64,000 nucleotides of DNA, taken from assembly GCF_018446385.1 (NCBI RefSeq), contig NC_055998.1, forward strand, positions 70,984,744-71,048,743, given 5' to 3'. The DNA comes from Zingiber officinale (lineage: Eukaryota > Streptophyta > Magnoliopsida > Zingiberales > Zingiberaceae). The position numbers and the translations under genes were made by a program. Below, in pieces: positions 45,944 through 57,089 of this stretch. Position 1 is the first letter of the stretch. Each line of letters starts with the position of its first letter. The notes under the pieces are model-generated. The model had not been told where the DNA came from. It saw only the letters and a list, made by a program, of their open reading frames with translations, and did not search any database.

Positions 45944-47239
45944 TGATCCCGTCCGAAGGCTGAGTCGGACGGAGGCTGGTCGCGGTGGCCTGGTTGTTGA
46001 CGGAAAGTCGTGGGCGATTCGGATCCCACGGGCGGCTGACGCTGCTGCAGGACCCTGCGCACACTCAGACAATCCCCCCTTCTCACGTTAGAGACCAGAA
46101 ACCAGGGAAAAAGTCTCCGAATCATGCCCTCCGACGCTCAAGTCAGGTCCCTTTTTCCCCAGAAGAAACAGAGAGAGTCGAAAAATGAAAAGTTGTGAAA
46201 GGAAAAAATGACGAGAGTGCGCGTACCCGCGTACGAGGAATCTCCTCCTTTTTATGCACCCGCCTTGCTTCCAGAACCTGCCATCCTGTCAGAAAACGTT
46301 AGACGCTGGGCTTTATCGTATATCCCCGACACCTGTCGTGCTGCTATTGGTCCTGAAGGCATCTTCTTGTTTAGGAACCTTCGCTTTTACACAGGGGTTT
46401 TGTCTCGTAGTGAAGGACATCTGTCAGGCTGCCATTGGTTATGAGAGCATCCTCTCGCTTAGGAACCTCTGCCTCCGCACATCTCCCTGGTATGCAATGA
46501 TTACTCTTGACGAACAGTTGTGATCCTCCGACTCCTGCACCGCTTAGCTCGTCCTATTTATCGCGGTCTGCATCTACCTCACACCCCTCGACTAGCTCTC
46601 GCCTCTATGCGTTACTTGTTAGTCGGGCTAACCCTGAACAGCCCTATCGATCACGGTCTGTATTCTGTACCCTGTATTTGCCGACCCTCGACTGTAAGCC
46701 CGTAGATCGGGCTGTCTTCACACAGCCCTATCGCTTCCGACCTGTGACTGGTGACTTGTACTTCCGGATCTTTGAGTCGCAGACCTGCATACCGAGCCAT
46801 CTCTACACAGCCCTGCCGCTTCCGACCTTTGATTTGTGGCTTGCACTTCCGGGCCTTCGAGTCGTAGACCTGCAGACCGAGCCGTCTCTGCACAGCCCTG
46901 CCGCTTCTGACCGAGCTGTCTCTGCGCAGCCCTGCCGCTTCCGACCTTTGATTTGTTTCCTGTCCCTCGACCATAGGCCTGCAGCTTGCGCTGCCTCTGC
47001 CTGGCTTTGGCGATCCCGGCCTGTATCCCAGGTTCCGCTCGCCGACTTCCTTTGTTTTCCCACGGCCTCGCCTGCTTGAACAACCAGTCTGCTTAACCCC
47101 TGCCTGTTCCATAGGCTAACCTTTTGACTGCCTAGTCAGCTTGACTATTGACCGCCACTTCCTCTTGACTGTTGACCACTATATGGTCGTGACCTTTCTC
47201 ACCCTTTCCTCTTGGGCCCCTCCAATGCTAACCGTATCA
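45944..47239 (-). repeat. 5' LTR of Tat E
   Basis: 1296 bp, TGATCCCGTC ... CTAACCGTATCA. It is 92 bp longer than the 3' LTR because of an extra segment near 46623-46680 and an additional partial repeat unit near 46905-46940. Otherwise it is highly similar. Confidence 0.92.
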
Positions 47240-47244
47240 GTACC
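47240..47244. repeat. Target-site duplication of Tat E (right), GTACC
   Basis: Identical to 20744-20748. Confidence 0.93.
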
Positions 47245-48510
47245 AATTTAATATAAATCCATAAATATAGAAAGAATTCAATTCTAGTCCAAAAATTAAG
47301 TCTCACTTGTAAAACATATTAATACCCATGATTTAGTCCATTAAAAGAATTAAAATTTGTAAGTTGAAGTCTAAACACTACATCAACATGAGGATTTATC
47401 AGTAGATGACTGAGCGGAAAATAGAGAAGAACTACAGTAGAAAATGAGTGAGCGTAGTAAAGAATGATGCGTAATAATCTGTCAAGCGTACTTAATCAAC
47501 GAAAAGAAGCCCCCTTTATATATCATCCCTCGTAACCTCCATAATCATGATGTGATAGAAAATGTCGAATGTTAGTATTTGTCAAGTAAATTAAGGCATA
47601 CAACCTGTGAGATGTACAGTCACCGTCTAAGGAATCTTCTGTTACACATGTGCACCTCTTTTGTAACTTACACTATTATTGAGACGGTTAAGAGAATATT
47701 CCGTCAATTGATGGAAGATGTATAATCACCTTCGAAGAAGATTCCATTGACTGCATCTATTATAATAGACAAATATCTTTGACAAATAGTTATTACTCTC
47801 TGACAAGTTGTTGTAATTCTCTGAAAATGTCGTCTCCTGAAAATATCTCGACCGGATATTTAGCTGACTGGTTGTATATTGGCAAAGTTTTACATAAATA
47901 GAGTACCCAGTATAGTAGGGCCGCTAGGCCTATTGGCTACTTAGTTATATATTATGTAATGTTGGAGCTTTGATATTGAAGCAATATAGAACTAAGTCCC
48001 CTAAGTCCAGTCGATTCTATGACTGACTGGTCATATGCTGGGATACTTGCCTGAAGAATGGGGAGCCTAGTCCCGAGAGACCCGATCGTCCATACGTTGG
48101 GAGGTTCGCCTCTGAGAAAATAACCTGAAATCTAGAAATCCGACCGAGTCTATAATGAGAATTATCTTGTGCATTTATCTTCTATACATATAAGAAATGG
48201 TTGTGTTGAGTTGTGTAAACTTGGCTGACTTTGTTACCAACCAGATTCATAGTAAGCTGACTATCTCTTACACTCGATCGACTATTGGTTGATCAGGTAT
48301 ATAATAGGTGTCTTCTCATAGAAATGAAGCACTAGGTCCCTTGGGTCCAACTGGCCTTTTAGACCGGTTGTTCTCATATTGAAGGTCTTAACGCTAGATG
48401 GGGAGTAAAGTTCTGTTGAGAGTGACTCATTGGTTGTCACATCTTCTTGACTTTGACCGCTACTTCATGTTGACTTTTACTATCACATGATATCTAGGTC
48501 CGCCCATAAC
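47245..48510 (-). repeat. Older LTR remnants right of Tat E
   Basis: 47245-47390 is AT-rich and probably continues the LTR split by E. From about 47400 the sequence recalls the left Tat LTR (CCCCTTTATATATCATCCC, CGTAACCTCCATAATCATG, compare 1386-1425) and ends with the GACTTTGACCGCTACTTCAT phrase seen near Tat LTR ends. No internal region adjoins. Boundaries are approximate. Confidence 0.45.
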
Positions 48511-48551
48511 ATTGCAACGTAGTTTATAAATTTTTTATATTAAAAAATTAA

Positions 48552-48765
48552 GAGTGCGTTTAGTTTGTACATTTTTTTTATTTTTTAGAAAACGCGTGTT
48601 TCTGGAAAATAGTGTTTGATTTGTATTTTTTATTTCTGGTTTCTAAAAAAAATAGATATTATTTTTTAAAAAATCAAAAATGTCTAAATTTTATTTTTTA
48701 TTTTTTAGAAAATACATATTTTTTAAAAAATAAAAAATAAAAACACATGTAAATTAAACACATCC
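48552..48765. mobile_element. PIF/Harbinger-like MITE 1
   Basis: 214 bp, starts GAGTGCGTTTAGTTTGTA and ends TAAATTAAACACATCC. The ends are imperfect inverted repeats differing by transitions. It is flanked by TAA on both sides (48549-48551, 48766-48768), the 3-bp duplication of the superfamily. Very AT-rich inside. Confidence 0.6.
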
Positions 48766-48999
48766 TAAAATTTTATTGATGAACTATGGCTAATTTGCTA
48801 GCCATTTCAATTTTATTTTTTATACAAATATCTTTTAAAAAATCATTTTAATTTTTTTAAAAAATAGAATTAGAGTTCTCTTCCTATGGTGAATTGCTTC
48901 TCCCACCCCTCTAACACATTCACTTCCCTGGCCCCACCATAAATTTAATGATATTTATAGTTATATCCTTTTATGCTTTATTTGTTGTTTGTTATTTTT

Positions 49000-49375
49000 T
49001 AAATTGGTTTTATTTTTTTTTTATAACAATAAAAAAGCAAACATTTTTTTTATTTTCGCACCCCAATATACAATTTCTTTTGACCGGCCCCAATATTATT
49101 TTTATTATTTTTGTTTTTTTGGTTAAAAAAACAAAACTAATAAAAAATAAATAAAACTAAAATAAACTTTTTATGTTAACAATATTATTTTTTTAATTGG
49201 CTTTATTTTTTTTTTGATAAAAAATCAAATATCTTTTTATTTTCGCACCCCAATATACAATTTTTTTTACCAGCCCCAATAATTTTTTATTAGTTTTGTT
49301 TGTTTTTTTAAAACAAAATTAATAAAAAAAATAAACAAAACTAAAATAAATTTTCGCCCGCACCAAAATTTTTTT
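49000..49375. repeat. AT-rich tandem duplication (~190-bp units)
   Basis: The phrase TTTTCGCACCCCAATATACA occurs at 49053-49072 and 49241-49260, each followed by a CCGGCCCC/CCAGCCCC stretch and A- or T-runs; a third partial copy follows to 49440. Noncoding. Confidence 0.7.
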
Positions 49376-49440
49376 TATTAGTTTTGATTTAAAAAAACAA
49401 AATCAATAAAAATTAAAAAAAAAAATTTGGCCGGCCCCAC

Positions 49441-50600
49441 CAACTTTTTTACTAAAAAAAATGACAAAGGGTATAAATGTAATTTTAGAAATGAAGGCTG
49501 GGAAGAGGATGTGGGAAAAGCAGATCTCCTTCCTATGTCGAGTTGGACGCTCGGATGCCGTTTTGTTGTAGACATGTGAATAGGATACTCTTTGCTGGAA
49601 AAAGATAGGACATGTCACGTGTTATCTGCTTCTGCCCGTGTCTTACGCGGGAAGACAAACCACGTGCAGAAAAAACAAAAGGCATAAGATAGGACGTGCT
49701 GATTTAATTCGTGAATTCCTCTCCCTTCCTTAATCCGTGTCCCTTCCCCTCCTTTAGTTTAGCTCGTGTGGCAAAATCGCGTCCCTTCCCCTCTTTACTT
49801 TAGCTCGTGTGGCAAAACATTAATACATTCATCTCAAATATTTTCATCAATTTATCCGGATAAATTCAATACAAATAAATAAATCATAATGACTGAAAAG
49901 ATAAATGATAGATGAGATAAATTTACATATGTTGTAGGAATTTACATCCCATCAGTTCCGAGATTCAATCCTAAGATCTCATATAACAATCAACTTATCA
50001 TTTATCAACTCAGCTAAGTTCGTGAGAGAATCGGCTATGAATTTCTCTTGCATCTTTTATCAATGTCATTTTCCTTTTTTTTCTCTCTATTTTGTTTTTT
50101 CAAAGTTTGATCCATCTATATAAAAAAAAAAATTAGCAAGAAATAAATCACTTATAATTACAATTGAATCATAATCACGATCTAATTATAATTAACTGTG
50201 ATTATTTCCTAAGTTCATTATCCCACATATTATAGTTTGGATCGGAAAGGATGGTCGAAAGTCATCCCAGCTTAGCATTTGATAGCTTGGTCATTTATCC
50301 ACTGTTGACGATCTCTGATCATCCGTACTAATTCAAACTATAATATAAAAAGAATGATAAATAAAAAAAAATCATAATTAATTATCACAATCTTATTATA
50401 ATATAATAGTATATTTCTTAATCCACCTTTGCATACCGACGGATTTGTTTTTTTCTCCATTTTTCGATGACTTATCTTTTTTTCACCCTTTCCTTTCCCT
50501 CTATATCAATCCTGCAGGTTTGACTCATGAGGAGGAATTGGCAAAATGCATGTATGCTGATTCAGGTGGCGTCTAGCGTGGCGATGCAAGGTGGATTGGC
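49441..50600. other. AT-rich intergenic region upstream of the HCT-like gene
   Basis: No gene. It holds a ~46-bp tandem duplication at 49738-49818 (CCCTTCCCCTC ... TTTAGCTCGTGTGGCAAAA twice) and loose inverted repeats around 50120-50400 (TAATTATAATTAACTGTG and TCATAATTAATTATCACA) that may be an old hairpin transposon. Confidence 0.5.
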
Positions 50601-50607
50601 CGCTTCC

Positions 50608-50614
50608 ACCAACC
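50608..50614 (+). promoter_or_regulatory. AC element (MYB site) of the HCT-like promoter
   Basis: ACCAACC within CCACCAACCGCACC, 55 bp upstream of the TATA box. AC elements are bound by R2R3-MYB regulators of phenylpropanoid and lignin genes. Motif and position are seen; activity is inferred. Confidence 0.6.
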
Positions 50615-50668
50615 GCACCTGTTGCCACGGCTCACTTTAAAGTTTTAATCATATGTACTTTTGGCTAC

Positions 50669-50675
50669 TATATAA
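50669..50675 (+). promoter_or_regulatory. TATA box of the HCT-like gene
   Basis: TATATAA in GCTACTATATAACGCTC. Transcription would start near 50700, giving a 5' leader of about 340 bases to the ATG at 51045. Confidence 0.6.
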
Positions 50676-51038
50676 CGCTCACTGAAGCCCCGGTCGCTTC
50701 GCCGATCGAGCTCTTGTAACCAGTTCGTGCTTTGGAGGGGTACCGCTCTTTCTTAGCCTTTTATCCTTCAATTTGTAGATTCCTGCTTAATTTATGGAAA
50801 AGTGATATAATGTTTGCCTCTACGGAGTTCTACCTCCTGTTGCTTACATAGCGTTTGGCTTTGGGAGTAAATGTTTCTGTTTTCCGGTAGATTTCAAGTT
50901 AACGTAATTTGGAATTTTCAAGTTAAATAGTATTATTAGGTCATGTTTAAAAACAATTAGCAACGAACTAGTACATGCCAGCGCGTTTATTTGTTTTTAG
51001 TGGTGACGACTGAACCACTGCACGAACGCTGTCATTAG

Positions 51039-51542
<504 letters not shown>

Positions 51543-52204
51543 TAGTTGACGTAATCAGAGTGCTTTAGAGCCGAAAATATTTTTGGTCACTGGATGCAAA
51601 AGCATTTTAACCGTGAAAAATATAAATTATTCCAATTATTTTTAAAATAATATTTTAAATAATTAACTTTGCATAATTAACAATGATTTGGCGATCAAAC
51701 AATTTAATTAATGGGTCTTTCATTAAATTATTAAATTAGAAATTTAATTATATTCATAATTAATTAACTAGCAAGTTCTAATAAGCCGATAAAGGGTAAC
51801 ATACAATTACAAATTATAATTAATTTAAAATGTTCTTAAGGAATATCCCATTGGAAATGTGAATGGAATAAAGAGGTGGAAACGAAAAGACTCTATTGTG
51901 CATGGGTTTACTCCCACATTAGAAGTCTCTTAGCTTTATTGTTGGTTTAAATTATGACACATGCATTAACATTGTAAACATATGCATGGGGAGAGACTCT
52001 CTTACGCGTGAGTACATAGGGGTGAGTGCAAATCCAGGGCTCGGATTGTACTGAACCAAAGTTGACTCGTGTGCGAGCACGACTTGCGCATGTCGAATGT
52101 CAGACCGGTTGAGGTAAAATTTACCCAAAAGAATGAACTAACATATTGCCACTTGAATCACTTTTTGCTACATGCTCAAGGGTGTAACGGAAACATTAAT
52201 GTGA

Positions 52205-52380
52205 AATTAATGGTGATTCCGTAACGTCTCGACATTAATGGCGACATTAAACTCATTAATGGTGATTTCGTAACGTCTCAGTATTAATGACGATATTAAA
52301 ACTCATTAATATTGATTCTGTAACATCTCGACATTAATGAAGACATTAAATCCATTAATGACGAAATTAAACTCAGCATT
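52205..52380. repeat. ~48-bp tandem repeat, about 3.5 units
   Basis: Units begin ATTAATGGTGATT near 52210, 52256 and 52305, each with GTAACGTCTC or GTAACATCTC and GACATTAA. The array lies just upstream of a TATA box and may be the enhancer region of a copia LTR. Confidence 0.75.
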
Positions 52381-52426
52381 AAATGGTCATAATTTGATCA
52401 TTTATTACAGGCAAGATGAGAGCTCT

Positions 52427-52433
52427 TATATAA
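52427..52433 (+). promoter_or_regulatory. TATA box of intronic copia LTR
   Basis: TATATAA in AGCTCTTATATAAGGAGG, followed by a GC-richer leader and a gag fragment. This arrangement is that of an LTR promoter. Same strand as the HCT-like gene. Confidence 0.5.
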
Positions 52434-53064
52434 GGAGGCTGGATCTTGAGCAAAGTGAAAGAGAACAAGCGGAAGCGAAAGCAAAGCAAAAGCAAGAGAA
52501 TTCCTCCACCTTCGTCCCCCGATTATTTTCTCTCAGTCGTGCATCCGCTCGGTTAAACTACTTGTGATAGCACTCAGGTGCATTCTCAGTTCGCCACGAA
52601 CAACCAGTGCTTGGTTGCGTTCGTGGTTTTGCCGTTGTATCCTGGAAAATAGACGATCCGATGAAACCTCGAAGCACAGCCGGAGGTGGGACGAATCTGT
52701 TTCAAGGTAACTGCGTCGTTCGCAGGCCTCGGTCCGCTGCTCTGTTTGTTCGCTCGGTTGGACTCTTCATCTGCCGGGTCGGCCACTCGCCCTTCTGATC
52801 CGCCCGATCAGTCTCCTGCTCGGTCTGTCTATCCTTCAGTCTGCTCGGGGAGCTTTGATTGCTCAGACTCTGAGGTAAAAAAACCAGCCCTGCTGCTAGC
52901 CTGAGATTATCTATTCAGGTTATCTTAACTGTGAGTTGAATTTAATTCGAGTATTTAGATTCAGCTAATTTCCTATAAATCTCCAGCTACAGATTGTTTC
53001 TGTCCAACAATCTTGAAACAGATTCGATTCTGTTGAGATGGCCACGAAACGAAATGTTAAGGTG

Positions 53065-53525
53065 TAACAGACTCAACACGTGCAGGTCCCCTCCGCCCCG
53101 ATTGGAACTGTGCCAATCAGTTATGGGGAAAAGCCAAAGAAGTTCAGTGGACTGAACTTTAAGAGATGGCAGCAAAAGATGCTCTTATACCTGACCACGC
53201 TCAATCTGGCTCGGTTCTTGACCGAGGACCCTCCCAAGCGCACTGAGGATGCTGATGCGCAAACCATCAGTACAGTGGAGGCATGGACTCATTCTGAGTT
53301 CCTTTGTCGAAACTATATCCTTAACTGCCTTACCGACTCGTTGTACGCTGTGTATAACATGAAGAGAATGACTAAGGAGTTGTGGGAGTCCCTGGACAAG
53401 AAATACAAGACGGAAGATGCAGGGGCAAAGAAGTTCATCGTGGGTCGATTCCTGGACTACGAGATGGTTGACTCCAAGACGGTGATCAGCCAAGTCCAGG
53501 AGTTTCAGGTGAGCAAAGAAGCCAT
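53065..53525 (+). pseudogene. Copia gag fragment in the HCT intron
   Basis: Residues resemble the N-terminal half of plant copia gag (UBN2-type): KKFSGLNFKRWQQKMLLYLT, RFLTEDPP, FLCRNYILNCLTDSLYAVYN, KELWESLDKKYKTEDAGAKK, FIVGRFLDYEMVDSKTVISQ, VQEFQ. Similarity stops exactly at CAG|GTGAGC, which also reads as a splice donor; beyond it the sequence is unrelated. The fragment has no protease, integrase or RT after it. A leading TAA lies at 53066-53068. Remnant left by truncation. Confidence 0.75.
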
Positions 53526-53699
53526 GGGAGAAGGGGAAACACCGAAAAACTCTTCGGAGAGTTGAGCTTGATCAGGGGATGTCGTCATCGTCGCTTGCAG
53601 CCGCCAGCACCGCTGTCATTCGTCACTGCTTGAAGAAGATTGGGAAGAAGAGGAATTGGGTGCGTTGGGGGAGAAAACGTGAGGAAAGGGAAACATTAA

Positions 53700-54558
53700 G
53701 GGTGCGTTTGGTTCAAGTAATCACGTATAACCTTGGTTATGTGGAATAAAACATAACCAAATATTGTTTGGTTCAACCTAGGTAATGCAACAAAAACTTA
53801 TTTGTTTGAAGGTTTTAATGAATAACCTAATTTAATATTTTACTATATTACCCTTAGTTACAAAACCTACCATATATATCTTCTAAACTCTATGTTTTTT
53901 TATTTTTTATTTTTCACGTTTTTCTTTATTTTTATGTGTTTTTTATTTTTTTTTATTTCTGTTTTCCCCATTTTTTATTTTTTATTTTTTTTTAAAAAAT
54001 TTTTATATATTTTTTTACATTTTTAATGCTTTTTTAATTTTTTTTAATGCTTTTTTTTTTATTTTTAAAAAAAAATTTACATTTTTTATTATTTTTTACG
54101 TTTCTTAATTTTTTTTTAAATTTTAAAAATTTTTATATTTTTTCTATTTTTATTTTTATGTTTTTATCTTTTTCCCTTTTTTTATTATTTTTTAATTTTT
54201 TTAATGTTTTCCTAATTTTTAAATTTTTTTTAATGTTTTTTACATTTTCTTTTTACATTTTTATTTTTTTAAAATTTTTTATTTTATTTTTTATATATTT
54301 TTTTATATTTTTCTTTTTTATCACATTTTTCTCTTATTCAAGGGTATTTTGGATAAAAAATTTTTGTTAACTCCAGAATCAAGAAAACCTCAGTTTTTCT
54401 AAGTTTTTCGATTTCGGATTGCATGCCCCTTTTGCTGACGTGTCGGGCGTGGAACATTACTCGAGAATCATCGATTATCTAAACAAAACAGAGTTTTTGT
54501 TGATAACCTTGGATGGATAACTAAGGTTATCAAGGATAACCCCCAACCAAATGCACCC
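53700..54558. mobile_element. PIF/Harbinger-like MITE 2 (859 bp) in the HCT intron
   Basis: Terminal inverted repeats GGGTGCGTTTGGTT and AACCAAATGCACCC (one mismatch), flanked by TAA at 53697-53699 and 54559-54561. Subterminal TAACCTTGGTTAT-type inverted motifs are present. The centre (53890-54340) is almost pure T with few A and hardly any G. No transposase. Confidence 0.85.
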
Positions 54559-54819
54559 TAAAGTGAATGAGAAATGGTCGAGCCACTGTACCAAACCTAG
54601 AATTTTCCCTTTTAAGTTTCCACTTGAATCGGGCCCAATTGAACCAAACTAGAAATTGAACCGGACCAAGGAAGAGATTTTAAGGTTTTTTCTCATTTGA
54701 AACTTTGGATTTGAGCTATTGAAATTGGGTTTTGGATGAGGCTTTAGATTTGAGCTCCTTTGTCTCCTCTAAACCTTTGGCAAGTGAACCAAATAATCGC
54801 TTGGTCCAAACCGGTGTTC

Positions 54820-57072
54820 TTATTACGCAACCGTAAGTGTACGGTTTCGTCGTCAGTAATAAAAATATCGAATCCACAGAGACTGTTGATTAAGCACTAG
54901 AGATGTCACAAGTAGGTTATCTAGACGGTCGAAAATTAGCTTTGGCGCTTGCAAACTAACAAGGGTGATTGAAGAGAGAAAGAAGGTTGAGAGAGAGAGA
55001 AGAGATCTTGGAGGGAATGAGCTTCGGGAGATGGATTCTAGGATTTCGGTTTCATTGTAGTGCTAGGAGATACTACATAGATTACTTAGTTTCTACCCTC
55101 TATATCCATGCTCTTGTAGGAAGTTAGATTGATCAATATCCCTAAGTATCGAATAGAGACGATCCCTGTGAAATCCTGTAACGGTTAACCCCTGTCACTA
55201 GGGCGCCTCGGTAGATCACAGGAATTCGTGTCTAGTAAATAGCAATAAGGATAAAGGTAGATGGTACGGATTCCTACTTCCTTATGGAGGAATTGTCTCT
55301 CCTTTCAAGAGAATGTCCTAGACGTCCGTGAACGGGTTACCCTTGTCACTAGGGTCCCTCGGGTGTACGATCTAGAGCACTCTCTCTACGAGAGCAACAA
55401 TTTCTATGGGATTATTTCTCCTTTTAAGGGAACGTCTTAGACGTCCGGAAAGGGTTACCCCTGTCACGAGGGTACCTTGGTCAATACGCTCTAGGGCATC
55501 CCCTTGCGTGATCAACAATCCTCCACATTAATCAACAAAGCGTGCAAGAAACATAACTACGTCACACACACAACTTCATCAAGTATGAACAAGGCATAAA
55601 CAATTCATTGAATAGAAATAAGGCGAATCAACATAGTTCTACATCTCCATCGTATTACAAATACTTCCTAATTCTAGAAGAGGATGTCTATTCAATTATG
55701 GGGGAAGAACAACCCCAGAATATAAAGAAAAACATACTTACAACCCTAGAAGGAAAGGAAGAAGAGATGCTTGATGATTCCGATGTCTTGGGGATGCTTC
55801 TTTGCTCCAGAGATGGACGGATCGTGAAGAGACGGCGGTGGATGAAGATCGACAGCTTTCCCCGAGGGGAGGGACGAAGTCCCAAATCAAAGATCCCCAA
55901 AGAATAGGGTTCTTGACACTTTTATACCTCCTCCAAGCCGCCCAGGAAAACCAGGATTACGGGGCATCTGATAAACCGAGTTTTTCACCCATTAAACCAG
56001 GTTTTCTCGTGATCTCCACTGAACCAAAGTTGTAGCTCTTGAAGTTATCTTCAATCTGATACTTGGATTGAGCCCTGGCTCCAACCGAGCCAAAAGTTAT
56101 GGTGGTTCGAAGTTTGGTCTGCGGTCTGGGCGGTGGTCCAGTTGAACCCGCGGTTGGGAGACACGGCCATGCCATTTAGCATGGGAAAACAATTCTTTAT
56201 CTCTATTTGATCTGAAGAAAAGTTGTAAATCTTGAAGTCAGCTACGTTTCGGTATAAAGAACATCCCGAAACTCCAATGGAGCGCAAAGTAATGGCCAAA
56301 TTACGAACGGTCTGCAATCTGCCCAGAATTCAGCACAACCCTGTTTTGGCGTGGCACGACCCGTGTTCTTCGTCGCACGGCCGTGTGGAATCCACACGGC
56401 CTCACACGGCTCCTTCTCGGGTTGAGTCACACGTCTGTGCGAGGTTGCACGGCCGTGGCCTTCTTCATCTCGGCCGAGGTCACACAGGCGTGTGGATTCA
56501 CTCGGCCGTGACCTTTCCATCCACTAGAATGTTGGCATGGCCGTGCCATTTGGCACGGCCATGTGCTGCTTGGCCACTCTCATGGGGGCACGCCCGTGCA
56601 TGGTTGCACGACCGTTCTCTGATCCCTCTCTGGATTGGCCACACGGTCGTGCTCTCTGCTTTGTCCTGGTGCCTCGACAATCACCGTTTTCGCTCCAAAA
56701 GTTATCCCTGTCAACACAAAACCAAACAAAGAGCAGATATCTGAACAAAAGAGTATATATGGTGAATACATGCTAAAAGAGGCGATCATGCAAGGAATAT
56801 ATACATGTAAAGTAAGTGAATGTGCATCAAAACATGCATAAACGATCATACTATTTATACACATCAGTTCTTCTCCTCAATTATTTTCTCCATCAATTCC
56901 TACAAAACACAATATAATCAAATAATATTCAAAATACACATAAATGTACAAGAATTAAAATAACAAATATCCACTCTCATGAAACACACTAAAAAATATA
57001 TAATTGGGCACATAAAAAGATAGAAATACCGAGTTATAACAATAAAATAAAATGTTCAAATATCGGTTATCA
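54820..57072. repeat. Non-autonomous LTR-type repeat in the HCT intron
   Basis: Begins around ACGCAACCGTAAGTGTACGG and contains AATAAAAATATCGAATCCAC, phrases common in plant LTR-element ends. Then come AGGGTTACCCCTGTCAC-type repeats (55190, 55330, 55450), a purine-rich part, a block of CACGGCCGTG-like palindromes (56340-56660) and an A-rich tail. The part from 55640 to 56866 matches 16511-17514. No coding domain. Exact ends uncertain. Confidence 0.5.
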
Positions 57073-57089
57073 ATGTTCCAAGGTAGTCC

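Larger units (their letters stand above)
20749..47239 (-). mobile_element. Giant Ty3/gypsy Tat-lineage retrotransposon E
   Basis: A complete element of 26.5 kb (about 17.7 kb without nested copia B), bounded by LTRs and GTACC duplications. Reading the minus strand: 5' LTR 45944-47239, primer site, gag, protease, RT, RNase H, a second archaeal-type RNase H, integrase, a long 3' non-pol region, 3' LTR 20749-21952. The dual RNase H and the great length define Tat/Ogre-type elements. The 3' region holds three genes on the opposite strand and a tandem array. Known Tat elements often carry an antisense ORF; three in one element is more than usual as far as I know. Confidence 0.93.

Noticed and set aside
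54047-54370. Plus-strand ORF made almost only of Phe, Leu and Ile
   Set aside because: It arises from the T-rich core of MITE 2; low complexity, not a membrane protein gene.
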